Source of the DNA: JBEKZQ01 sp049509675
GTDB lineage: Bacteria; Planctomycetota; Planctomycetia; Pirellulales; Thermoguttaceae
DNA: 11,703 nucleotides
Direction: 5' to 3'
Assembly (NCBI GenBank): GCA_049509675.1
Contig: JBEKZQ010000248.1
Coordinates: 1 to 11,703 of the forward strand
The notes under the pieces are model-generated. The model was not told where the DNA came from. It was given only the letters and a program-made list of their open reading frames with translations, and did not search any database. The first letter of the stretch is position 1; each line of letters begins with the position of its first letter. Of this stretch, positions 1 to 6,267 are shown one piece after another. Made by a program: the position numbers and the translations under genes.

Positions 1-410
1 GCCAGATTCGTCACGGTAATGGTGGCCGTGCCCAAAGTCAGCGGTGCCGCTGACCCGTACAGTTTTTGGTCGACCAAGAGGCCAACGCTGCCCGTGGGGG
101 TTCCGGAGCCCGATGTTACCCGGATGGTGAAGCTGACCGGCTGACCGAACTCCACGCCGGTAGGCAGACTGCTCTTGATCTTGACGGTCGTGTTGGCCGC
201 CTTCACTGCCGGCAGTATTCCGGCCGAGTGGATCTGCAACGGCGTAGGGACTGCCGGAGCGACGGTCACCAAATGTGGGAACAGCGACGGTGCGGCCGAC
301 AACAGATGACGGTCTTCCAAACGTTCCAATCGCAGCCAGCGCCCGCGGCGACGAGAACCGGATGTCGATTTCGACCTGTTCCCACTTGATCCGGAACGTG
401 AGGAGGACAT
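1..410 (-). CDS. Secreted LEPR-XLL / Ig-like repeat protein, N-terminal part (runs off left edge)
   Basis: The minus strand is open from an ATG at 410 to the window edge, giving 136 residues with no stop. An AGGAG Shine-Dalgarno sits 7 bases upstream, which fixes the start. Residues 1-25 are Ser/Arg-rich. Residues 27-38 read LRLERLEDRHLL and are followed by S-A-A; this is the planctomycete LEPR-XLL-type export or sorting motif. The same kind of N-terminus recurs in the phosphoesterase that starts at 4023. From about residue 73 the protein matches a bacterial Ig-like repeat: TTVKIKSSLPTGVEFGQPVS, then a GSGTPTGSVGLLVD turn typical of Big_3-type domains. It is probably a large cell-surface or extracellular repeat protein. 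No enzymatic domain is visible in the part present. The reading frame and motif are seen; the surface location is inferred from the family. Confidence 0.85.
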   Translation of the reverse strand, partial: MSSSRSGSSGNRSKSTSGSRRRGRWLRLERLEDRHLLSAAPSLFPHLVTVAPAVPTPLQIHSAGILPAVKAANTTVKIKSSLPTGVEFGQPVSFTIRVTSGSGTPTGSVGLLVDQKLYGSAAPLTLGTATITVTNL

Positions 411-444
411 GCGTAGGCTCCTGGATGAACTGGCCCAAAGATTC

Positions 445-474
445 AGTATACACGGAAAATTCCAATTCCGCCAA
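445..474 (-). promoter_or_regulatory. Candidate sigma70 promoter for the Ig-like protein
   Basis: On the minus strand TTGGCG (469-474) and TATACT (445-450) are separated by 18 bp. The -10 lies about 35 bp upstream of the ATG at 410. The -10 matches the consensus at five of six positions and the -35 at four of six. This is pattern matching only, and it lies just outside the inverted-repeat element that starts at 482. Confidence 0.4.
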
Positions 475-481
475 TTTTGAC

Positions 482-625
482 GATTGGGGACTGGGAGAAC
501 TGCAAAGTCGGGGTCTGGTCCATTTTTCGGCTGATAGGCATTGCCATTTGGCCGGACTCACGACCGAAAACATGGACCTGACCCCCTTCGCGTTCGACTT
601 CGCAGTTGTCTTGGATTGGGGACTG
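482..625. repeat. Imperfect inverted-repeat element with flanking 12-bp direct repeats (MITE/REP-like)
   Basis: The left arm (495-530, GAGAACTGCAAAGTCG, then GGGTCTGGTCCAT, then TTTTTCGG) matches the reverse complement of 564-610 (GACAACTGCGAAGTCG, a short insert, GGGGTCAGGTCCAT, GTTTTCGG). A 33-base centre lies between them. Outside each arm is an exact direct copy of GATTGGGGACTG (482-493 and 614-625). The right copy continues into the palindrome GGGGACTGTCCCC. Such GGGGACAGTCCCC and GGTCAGGTCCATTTTTCGG strings resemble REP-type palindromes that I associate with IS200-like RAYT transposases; that link is from memory and is inference. No open frame inside looks like a gene. Confidence 0.65.
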
Positions 626-824
626 TCCCCTTCCGTCGCCCGGTGCCTGGCCGGGCCGTGGATGGGCACGACAGCTTGAACTGGGCCGAAACGGCGGGGG
701 ATTTTCGGACTCCGTTCACCAAGTTGCCTAAACTTCGTCGCCGGAATTACCGATACTTGTTGCGGAATCGTCACTTCCGGCACCTTTTCCAGGCCCCACG
801 GGTGTACCCCGAGGGCGTCGCCGT
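626..824. other. Non-coding stretch upstream of the porin gene
   Basis: Together with the repeat element this fills the gap between the Ig-like protein start and the porin start. I see a short GCCCGG/CCGGGC hairpin near 638-655 and a GCCGGAA/TTCCGGC pairing about 28 bases apart near 739-780. No convincing promoter or small gene could be supported. The only unusual point is the weak GAGGG ribosome site at 811-815 that serves the next gene. Confidence 0.4.
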
Positions 825-1937
825 ATGGTCACCAGGTTAACGTGGACCGCCGCGGTCGCGGCTGGGCTGTTCCTTCCCGCCGTGCTGCACGGGGCCGCTG
901 GCGCGACCGCGCCCGGGGCCCCGACGGAACCAGCGCTGGTCATCGCACCGCCGGCCGCGGCCGGCAACGAGGACGTCTTTCCGACCGTGGAGCGACTCCT
1001 GCAGCCTCCTCCCTGTGCGGTGGTTGCTTGTGCCGCCAATCCGGCGGACCCCTCCTGCTGTCGAGCCGGGTTCATCGCTTACGGCGATTATCTGAACTGG
1101 AAGGCAAGTCAGACCGGGCTGGATTATGCCACCGTGGTGAATCCCGTTACCTTGACCCCCATCGCTACGGCGGAACTCGATTTGCAGCGGGCCAGCGGCC
1201 TGCGCGCGGGAATCGGCTACCGTTTCCCGGGCACCAATTGCGATCTCACTTGGAACTACACCCACTTTCAGAGCGACGACCAGCGTTCGCTGGTTGCCAA
1301 CGGCGTAACGACGACGTTGCTATCGACGCGCAGTTTCTTTTCCGCCATGCCCATGAACTCCGTCGAGGCCGACGACAGTTTGAAGTTGAACATCCACGAT
1401 TTCGAGGTCAATTGGCGGTCGTGGCTGAACGACGCGGTTGGTTTTCGGGCCTTCGGCTCCGTGCGTTGGGCCATGATCGATCAGGATTTCAACAGCAACT
1501 ACACCTACCTGAACGCCGTGCAAGGCGTCATCCATCTGCCCACCGACATGGATGCGGAAGGCCTGCGCCTGGGGTCCGAGTTCCAATGGCGCTCCGCCTG
1601 GGGCTTTCGCGTCTTCGGTCGCGGCGCGGCCTCGGTGCTCGTCGCCGATTTCAAGTCGCAACGGCAAGAAATGGATTCGCTCCACGGCGTGATTCTCGAT
1701 GCCCCGCAACAAGCGACGCGGGTCGTTCCGGTCGTGGAAGCGGCCGCGGGCGTCGCCTGGAGTCAAGGACCCTGGGAAGTGAGCGCCGGCTACGAGATGA
1801 GCGACTGGTTCAACATGGTCCCGGTGGGCGGCGTGCCGAGCGCCGTCATGGGCGGCGTCGGCAATGGGCCCCTGCCGGTCACCGAGCAAAGCCTGTTCAT
1901 CGACGGCTTTTTCCTGCGATTGACCTTCGTACACTAA
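825..1937 (+). CDS. Lpg1974/BBP7-like outer-membrane beta-barrel (putative pore-forming protein)
   Basis: The product has 370 residues. An N-terminal signal peptide (MVTRLTWTAAVAAGLFLPAV, followed by LHGAAGA) predicts export to the outer membrane. A short Pro/Ala-rich linker contains a Cys cluster (C64, C69, C78, C79). From residue 83 the sequence reads FIAYGDYLNWKASQTGLDYA, the opening strand of the Lpg1974-type porin family, which is widely amplified in planctomycetes. Alternating hydrophobic/polar strands follow, for example GLRAGIGYRFPGTNCDLTWN and GFRAFGSVRWAMIDQDFN. The chain ends in FFLRLTFVH, an aromatic-rich final strand as expected for a Bam-assembled barrel. The start is the ATG at 825, with GAGGG 9 bases upstream. 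Its stop codon overlaps that of the convergent phosphoesterase frame. The barrel fold is well supported; the pore function and solute are not known. Confidence 0.82.
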   Translation: MVTRLTWTAAVAAGLFLPAVLHGAAGATAPGAPTEPALVIAPPAAAGNEDVFPTVERLLQPPPCAVVACAANPADPSCCRAGFIAYGDYLNWKASQTGLDYATVVNPVTLTPIATAELDLQRASGLRAGIGYRFPGTNCDLTWNYTHFQSDDQRSLVANGVTTTLLSTRSFFSAMPMNSVEADDSLKLNIHDFEVNWRSWLNDAVGFRAFGSVRWAMIDQDFNSNYTYLNAVQGVIHLPTDMDAEGLRLGSEFQWRSAWGFRVFGRGAASVLVADFKSQRQEMDSLHGVILDAPQQATRVVPVVEAAAGVAWSQGPWEVSAGYEMSDWFNMVPVGGVPSAVMGGVGNGPLPVTEQSLFIDGFFLRLTFVH

Positions 1938-2206
1938 AGACTACCGGCATTCAGGGCGGTTCGATAGATCCGCACGTCGTCGATGTCGCCGTTGAAATAC
2001 ATGTTGTTGACGCGGGGATCCGCACCCACGAAGACGCCAGTCGCCTTCGCCAGCGGTCGAACCGCACCGCTGGCCGAAGCGCTCAGGACGCCGTCCACAT
2101 AGATGGAACCGACCCGACGCCGGCGCTCGGCCACCACCAGGTGCCACTTTCCGTCGTTCACCGCTTGGGTTGTCGTAACGTCGAACTGGTAGCCGGAGCC
2201 GCCATA
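1934..2206 (-). pseudogene. Displaced C-terminal half of the LamG domain (frameshift remnant of the phosphoesterase)
   Basis: In a different frame from the main phosphoesterase ORF, the minus strand reads GGSGYQFDVTTTQAVNDGKW, then HLVVAERRRRVGSIYVDG and finally NGDIDDVRIYRTALNAGSL before a TAG at 1934-1936. This is the standard second half of a LamG/concanavalin-like fold. Removing one AT pair from the ATATA at 2204-2208 joins the halves as FSVYGGSGYQFDV and restores a protein of 695 residues. A translation start inside this piece exists (ATG at 2161) but has no independent biological rationale. The cause is either a real dinucleotide-slippage mutation or a sequencing/assembly error; the window cannot tell them apart. 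Confidence 0.8.
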
Positions 2207-4023
2207 TAAACGGAGAATTCCACGGCGCCGGCGGCGGTCATGCGAAGCCGGTAACCGCTGGAGCCGCCGGCAGCATTCTGCTCGAGGATGACGCCGGCGC
2301 TGGCGGCCGACGTGCGGACCCAGGCCGAGATGGTGAAATCCGTGGTGCCCGACAGGCCGGGGCCGGCTCCGAAACTCACCATGCTGGTGGCGCCGTTGAA
2401 GTGCAAAGCGGAAGACCCATCGGCGCCGGTCGTCCAGGTGGCATTGAGAATCGTTCCGTTCAGTTTGCGTGCGGTGGCGTTGCCGGCCAGCGTGCCGCCG
2501 TTCTCGTTGAACTCCCAGGCCGCGAAGGGGACAACCGCGACGGTCTGGACCGCCACCGTGGCGCTCAGGCTGCCGCTCTTGGCAGTGACCGTTCCCTTGG
2601 CCGCGCCGGCCGGCGCGTGATACAGGCCCGCGGCGGTGATCGTCCCCGCTGTCGCCGTCCAGGCGGGATTGGCAGCCATCGCGGCGCCGAATTGGTCGAA
2701 GCCGGCAGCGGCGAGCTGGCGCTTGGCGCCAAGGCCCAGGATGACAGCCGTGGGCGAGATCGTCAGCCGGCTGAGTGTTTGCGAGACAAGAACGTTCGTG
2801 GCGCTCGTTACCGACAGGCCGGCCGGGTCGGCGATGGTGACCTGGAAGGCATACCTGCCGGCTTGACTGAAGCTGACCGTGGTGTTCTTGGCCGCATTGT
2901 TGCCGTTGACGTTAAACAGCGGCGACGCCGCGCCGGCGGGCATGGCCGTGGCGACCCAGGTGTACGTCAGGCCGGCTTCACCGTGGGCGTCCGCGCCCAG
3001 CACGCTCAGATTCGTGGTGGTTCCGAAAACGGTTGCGGGCGAGGCACTGGCCGCCGTGGCAACGGTCGGCGGTTGCAGCGGACTGCTTGCCCAAATGTCG
3101 CTGATCGGCGCGACCGAAGCGCTTTGGCCCGCGTACGGCAAACCGTACATGTCTTCCATCGTTCGCAGCACGTTGTAGTGAGTGATCTGTTCGCTGTACT
3201 GCCCTTGCTGAACCATCGAGCCAACCATCAGCGTGGGAATCTGGTTGTTCTCGGTGTAGTCGTCCTCATCGAAGGTAAGAATGAACAAACTGTTGTGTGT
3301 CTTTGCCCATTGGATGTAGCTGTTCAGGTGTTGTTGCAGCCAGGCGTCCCCGCCGGCGATCGTGCCGTCGTGCATGTCGTCGTTCAAGTTGGGAATCACG
3401 ATCGACATCGTCGGCAGGGCGTTGAAATCGGCTGGGAAACTCGTCAACGGGAGGCTGTCGGCGGCGGGGATCTGGTTCGTACCCGAGCCCTGCCAGTTCA
3501 CCCACGGGCAGTGTTTGCGCACGTATTCACCCTGGGATGCGCCCGTGAAACCGACGGCAGGCAGATCCTCGGCATAGCCCGCGAAACTCTTGCCGGCGGC
3601 GAGCAGTTCGCTTCCCAGGTTGGGCGTGGAAAAAGGGGCTCCGGCGGGGACGTTGTCGTCGGTCACACCCTGGTTCGATCCCGAGAACAGGTCGAGATAG
3701 TTGGGCTGACTGGGATGCTCCAGCGCAAACGACTGGGTGAACACGGCGGCGTTGGAACCGCTGGCGAGGGAATTGATGTACGGCGCCGAGGAACTGCCGA
3801 TGATCTCGTCGTAAGCGCGGTTCTCCTCGAATACAAGCACGATGTGGTCCGGGGCCGGAATCTTGTTGGCCGGGGCTGCGGCAGCGAAGGGACTGGCGAT
3901 CGACAGCAACTGGCGCGGCTCCAGCGGCTCGACGCACAACGGCCGGTGCCGCAGCAGGGTGGTACGATGTGAGCGATGCTTTGAGGAACGCTTCTTCGGA
4001 CATAGCGGCCGGCGAAACTGCAT
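2158..4023 (-). CDS. Secreted acid phosphatase-like phosphoesterase with Ig-like and LamG domains (C-terminus frameshifted)
   Basis: This frame gives 621 residues, with AGGAGG 6 bases before the ATG. It has a basic N-terminus with a LEPR-XLL motif (VEPLEPRQLLS, 31-41). Residues about 57-312 form a phosphoesterase/AcpA-like domain (PF04185 type): HIVLVFEENRAYDEIIG, then EHPSQPNYLDLFSGS, NDDMHDG (about 214-220) and FDEDDYTENN (251-260), which supply the metal-binding acidic and His residues and a candidate Ser nucleophile in HPSQ. A PKD/Ig-like segment spans about 318-412 and a Big_2-like segment (LTISPTAVILGLGAKRQLAA) spans 420-492. A LamG domain begins at 500 (AAWEFNENGG). After FSVY (603-606) the frame slips into MAAPATSSTLRQPKR and stops. 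The rest of LamG continues in another frame down to 1934. The likely role is extracellular phosphate-ester hydrolysis tethered to glycans. It lies 33 bp behind the ParBc_2 gene and is probably co-transcribed with it. Confidence 0.85.
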   Translation of the reverse strand: MQFRRPLCPKKRSSKHRSHRTTLLRHRPLCVEPLEPRQLLSIASPFAAAAPANKIPAPDHIVLVFEENRAYDEIIGSSSAPYINSLASGSNAAVFTQSFALEHPSQPNYLDLFSGSNQGVTDDNVPAGAPFSTPNLGSELLAAGKSFAGYAEDLPAVGFTGASQGEYVRKHCPWVNWQGSGTNQIPAADSLPLTSFPADFNALPTMSIVIPNLNDDMHDGTIAGGDAWLQQHLNSYIQWAKTHNSLFILTFDEDDYTENNQIPTLMVGSMVQQGQYSEQITHYNVLRTMEDMYGLPYAGQSASVAPISDIWASSPLQPPTVATAASASPATVFGTTTNLSVLGADAHGEAGLTYTWVATAMPAGAASPLFNVNGNNAAKNTTVSFSQAGRYAFQVTIADPAGLSVTSATNVLVSQTLSRLTISPTAVILGLGAKRQLAAAGFDQFGAAMAANPAWTATAGTITAAGLYHAPAGAAKGTVTAKSGSLSATVAVQTVAVVPFAAWEFNENGGTLAGNATARKLNGTILNATWTTGADGSSALHFNGATSMVSFGAGPGLSGTTDFTISAWVRTSAASAGVILEQNAAGGSSGYRLRMTAAGAVEFSVYMAAPATSSTLRQPKR

Positions 4024-4056
4024 GGTTTGCCTCCTGGATGTGCCGTGCCGTGCTCG

Positions 4057-4809
4057 TCAAGGGTTGGAACGCCCCTGGTAGCCCGGCAGGTCTTGTGCCT
4101 CGGGAGAACGACTCCATTGCAACGCGGTTTCCACGGCCCGCTCGAAATCCCCTTCGCCGCTGCCGATGGACACGCGTTTGCGGAAGAAATTGGCCCACTG
4201 GAATTCGGAGTAGGAAGCGGGGATCTTTTCGTAGCCGGCCCGCTTCCGCACCGCCCAGGCCAACGATCGATACGGATCGTCGGCCATCTCGGTCACCTTC
4301 TTCGGCAGTTTTTCGGGATCCAGCGGCCCCCGCCCCTGATTGTCGTACAGATACAGCCAGCCGTGTGCATGCATCTTTCGCCAGAAGTCAGCCCGATCGA
4401 GGTTTCGCCAATTGGCCTTCACGACCGCCTCGACCGTTTCGGACAGATGACTTTTCAGCAGAACCACGGCGATATGGTGACCGTCGGTCAAGTAGGGCCG
4501 ATCGTCAGGGCCAATCACGATCTCTGCCAGGTGTTCCTCCAGGTAGGCCGCCAGTTTTTTGGGCTTCTTGTGGACGATCGACTTGGTGCGCTGCTCGATT
4601 TCCCAGTAGCCCACGCAGAACTGCGTAGGGCGCAGCTCGGTGATCGCCACGCGGCAACGCGAGCCGGCCGGCAGAGCCGGATCGAAGGCCCGCACCTCGG
4701 CCAACGCCAGGCCACAGACGTGGACGATCAGGCAAAATACGGCCCATTGGATTGCATTTGAACCCAACTGTATGGGGGTGCGATAAGTTCGACAGCCGAT
4801 TCTTTTCAT
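4057..4809 (-). CDS. Secreted ParBc_2-like (ParB-like superfamily) protein
   Basis: The product has 250 residues from the ATG at 4809. The N-terminus MKRIGCRTYR plus a hydrophobic stretch (AIQWAVFCLIVHVCGLALA, 19-37) is a Sec signal peptide, probably cut after ALA. The mature part carries the signature of the ParBc_2 (PF08857) group: VGYWEIEQR (about 67-74), then VIGPDDRPYLTDGHH (98-112) with the invariant DGHH, and the usual C-terminal LPGY (about 243-246). This family is named for its ParB-like nuclease fold; its activity is uncharacterised, and export makes a chromosome-partition role unlikely. An in-frame GTG at 4842 would add 11 residues. The promoter at 4858-4886 would place that GTG only about 9 bases from the transcript start, so the ATG is preferred, although neither has a clear ribosome site. 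The next gene follows after 33 bp. Confidence 0.78.
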   Translation of the reverse strand: MKRIGCRTYRTPIQLGSNAIQWAVFCLIVHVCGLALAEVRAFDPALPAGSRCRVAITELRPTQFCVGYWEIEQRTKSIVHKKPKKLAAYLEEHLAEIVIGPDDRPYLTDGHHIAVVLLKSHLSETVEAVVKANWRNLDRADFWRKMHAHGWLYLYDNQGRGPLDPEKLPKKVTEMADDPYRSLAWAVRKRAGYEKIPASYSEFQWANFFRKRVSIGSGEGDFERAVETALQWSRSPEAQDLPGYQGRSNP

Positions 4810-4857
4810 GGTAGCATGGGAGACGGGTGAGGGGCGTTGCACTTCCGGCTTGCCTTA

Positions 4858-4886
4858 CTTATACCGCGGACACCCATTCTTGCCAA
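4858..4886 (-). promoter_or_regulatory. Sigma70-like promoter of the ParBc_2-phosphoesterase unit
   Basis: On the minus strand TTGGCA (4881-4886) and TATAAG (4858-4863) are separated by exactly 17 bp, each with five of six consensus matches. It would give a leader of about 40 bases before the ATG at 4809. It is divergent from the adaptor promoter at 4929-4957. Confidence 0.6.
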
Positions 4887-4928
4887 GAAACTTCTTCCGC
4901 AAAAAAACGGCTCGCAGCGGAAAAGTGA

Positions 4929-4957
4929 TTGAAAGATTCCGTCAAATCGTGTATTAG
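4929..4957 (+). promoter_or_regulatory. Sigma70-like promoter of the HlyD-type adaptor gene
   Basis: TTGAAA (4929-4934), a 17-bp spacer and TATTAG (4952-4957) lie 59 bp upstream of the ATG at 5017. TATTAG is immediately repeated (4958-4963), so the exact -10 is ambiguous. The surrounding AT-rich patch stands out against the GC-rich genes on both sides. Confidence 0.5.
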
Positions 4958-5016
4958 TATTAGGTTAGCTGTGTTCTGCGTAGCATCGGTGCGGACTGAG
5001 CCGAGAGGCACACATA

Positions 5017-6183
5017 ATGAACGGGACGGGACGTATTCCGGTGCCCTGGAAGCATCGCTGGCGGCGTTTCCGCTATTCGACGCTGCCGGGGCTGGGCCTT
5101 ATCGTTTTCACTGCGGCAACACTCTGGTCCTGGACCCGGCAAGGGGAAATGCCGCACGCCATCGGCGAGGTGGAGGCGGTGCGCGTCGACGTGGCGTCCG
5201 GCTTGAGCGGCATTCTGGCGCCCTTGCCGCGCGGACCGTGGGCCTTGTTCGAGAGCGTGGAGCCGAATGATATCGTGGCCCAACTCGACGATCGGCTGTT
5301 GCGGGCGCAGATGGAAACGCTCGTTCAGGAACTCGCCCGCTTGCGCAAAGAGTTCGACGCCGTGGCGGCGAAACTCGCAGTCAATGAGGCCGACCGGAAG
5401 CAAACTTATCTGGGCGACATCGTGCGGCTGTGCGTCGAGCAGGAACAGCGCGCCCTCGTCGTGCTGGAACGGCAGGTCCAAGTCGCGATAGACCGGCTGG
5501 AAGCCCAGCGTACCAAGAGCTATCTGGAATGTCTCCAGCCGTTGTATGAAAAGAAGATGATCTCGGAACAGGAGATGAACAACGCGCGGATCTACTGCGA
5601 GGAGGCGGCCAAGCGGCTGGGCGGGACGCAAAAAGTCCTGGACGAGGCCGAGAAACAGCAGAAACTGGCGCAGGGGCGACGGGCCCAGTTCCCGAAGTTC
5701 CAAGCGGCCGACATGCCCAAGGAATTGGCGCCGATCGCCGCCGCCGCCGAAGTGCAGCGGGCGCGGATTGCGGAGTTAGACGTGGAAATCAAACGGCTCG
5801 CCATCCGCGCCCCGATCGGCGGAACGATCTGCGCCATCCACCATTGGCCTACCGAGAATGTCCGCGCCGGCGAGCCGATCGTAACGCTGGCCGCCAGCCA
5901 GGGCCGGTACATCGTCAGCTACGTGCGCCAGGAACAGCACGTCGAGCCGGCCGTGGGCATGCCCGTCGACGTTCGCAAGCGGCTGGCTATCAGCCATCGC
6001 TTGAGTTCGGTGGTGGAACGCGTCGGGCCGCAGGTCGAGTCGATTCCCGCGCACCTCTGCCGTGATCCCAAGATGCCCGAATGGGGATTGCCCGTCCGCA
6101 TCACGCTGCCGCAAGGTTTTTCCGGCCACCCCGGCGAATTGTTCGAGGTCACTTTTCAGACCCACGCCAAGGAGGGCGGTTAA
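5017..6183 (+). CDS. HlyD-family membrane fusion (periplasmic adaptor) protein
   Basis: The product has 388 residues and a GAGAGG ribosome site 8 bases before the ATG. After a basic cytoplasmic tail (KHRWRRFRY) there is one transmembrane helix (about 22-39), giving an inner-membrane anchor. Residues about 50-92 form the first half of a lipoyl-like domain (GEVEAVRVDVASGLSGIL to DIVAQLDDR). Residues about 93-260 are a long Glu/Gln/Arg-rich coiled-coil hairpin. The second lipoyl half is RLAIRAPIGGTICAIHHWPT (260-279) to AGEPIVTLAA. A beta-barrel segment (YIVSYVRQEQHVEPAVGMPV) and a C-terminal domain follow. Such adaptors link an inner-membrane ABC, RND or MFS pump to an outer-membrane partner. 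No pump or TolC-like gene lies next to it here, so the cargo is unknown. The coding strand is isolated between divergent and convergent neighbours, so it is probably monocistronic. Confidence 0.85.
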   Translation: MNGTGRIPVPWKHRWRRFRYSTLPGLGLIVFTAATLWSWTRQGEMPHAIGEVEAVRVDVASGLSGILAPLPRGPWALFESVEPNDIVAQLDDRLLRAQMETLVQELARLRKEFDAVAAKLAVNEADRKQTYLGDIVRLCVEQEQRALVVLERQVQVAIDRLEAQRTKSYLECLQPLYEKKMISEQEMNNARIYCEEAAKRLGGTQKVLDEAEKQQKLAQGRRAQFPKFQAADMPKELAPIAAAAEVQRARIAELDVEIKRLAIRAPIGGTICAIHHWPTENVRAGEPIVTLAASQGRYIVSYVRQEQHVEPAVGMPVDVRKRLAISHRLSSVVERVGPQVESIPAHLCRDPKMPEWGLPVRITLPQGFSGHPGELFEVTFQTHAKEGG

Positions 6184-6211
6184 CACGCGCCAATGAACAA
6201 GTTGCCGCAAT

Positions 6212-6242
6212 TGTAGCAGGCACACGGCGTGTGCCTGCTACA
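6212..6242. repeat. Perfect 14-bp hairpin between convergent genes
   Basis: TGTAGCAGGCACAC (6212-6225), a GGC loop and GTGTGCCTGCTACA (6229-6242) form a perfect stem. It sits in the 84-bp gap between the ends of the adaptor and LysM genes. There is no T-tract on either strand, so it is not a classical intrinsic terminator. It may be a dispersed REP-like palindrome that also protects or ends both transcripts. Confidence 0.75.
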
Positions 6243-6267
6243 TTCGGCAGGCTCTCCCCGGCCCGTG

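Noticed and set aside
842..2209. Plus-strand 455-codon frame overlapping the porin
   Set aside because: It is out of frame with the barrel protein, Arg-rich, without a signal peptide or family features.
2401..3972. Plus-strand open frame of 523 codons opposite the phosphoesterase gene
   Set aside because: It is antisense to a gene with clear domain homology. Its translation is Gly/Arg-rich with no motif and it arises from GC-skewed codon positions.
6205..6250. Rho-independent terminator at the 14-bp hairpin
   Set aside because: The stem is strong, but neither strand carries a T-tract after it, so it is listed only as a repeat.
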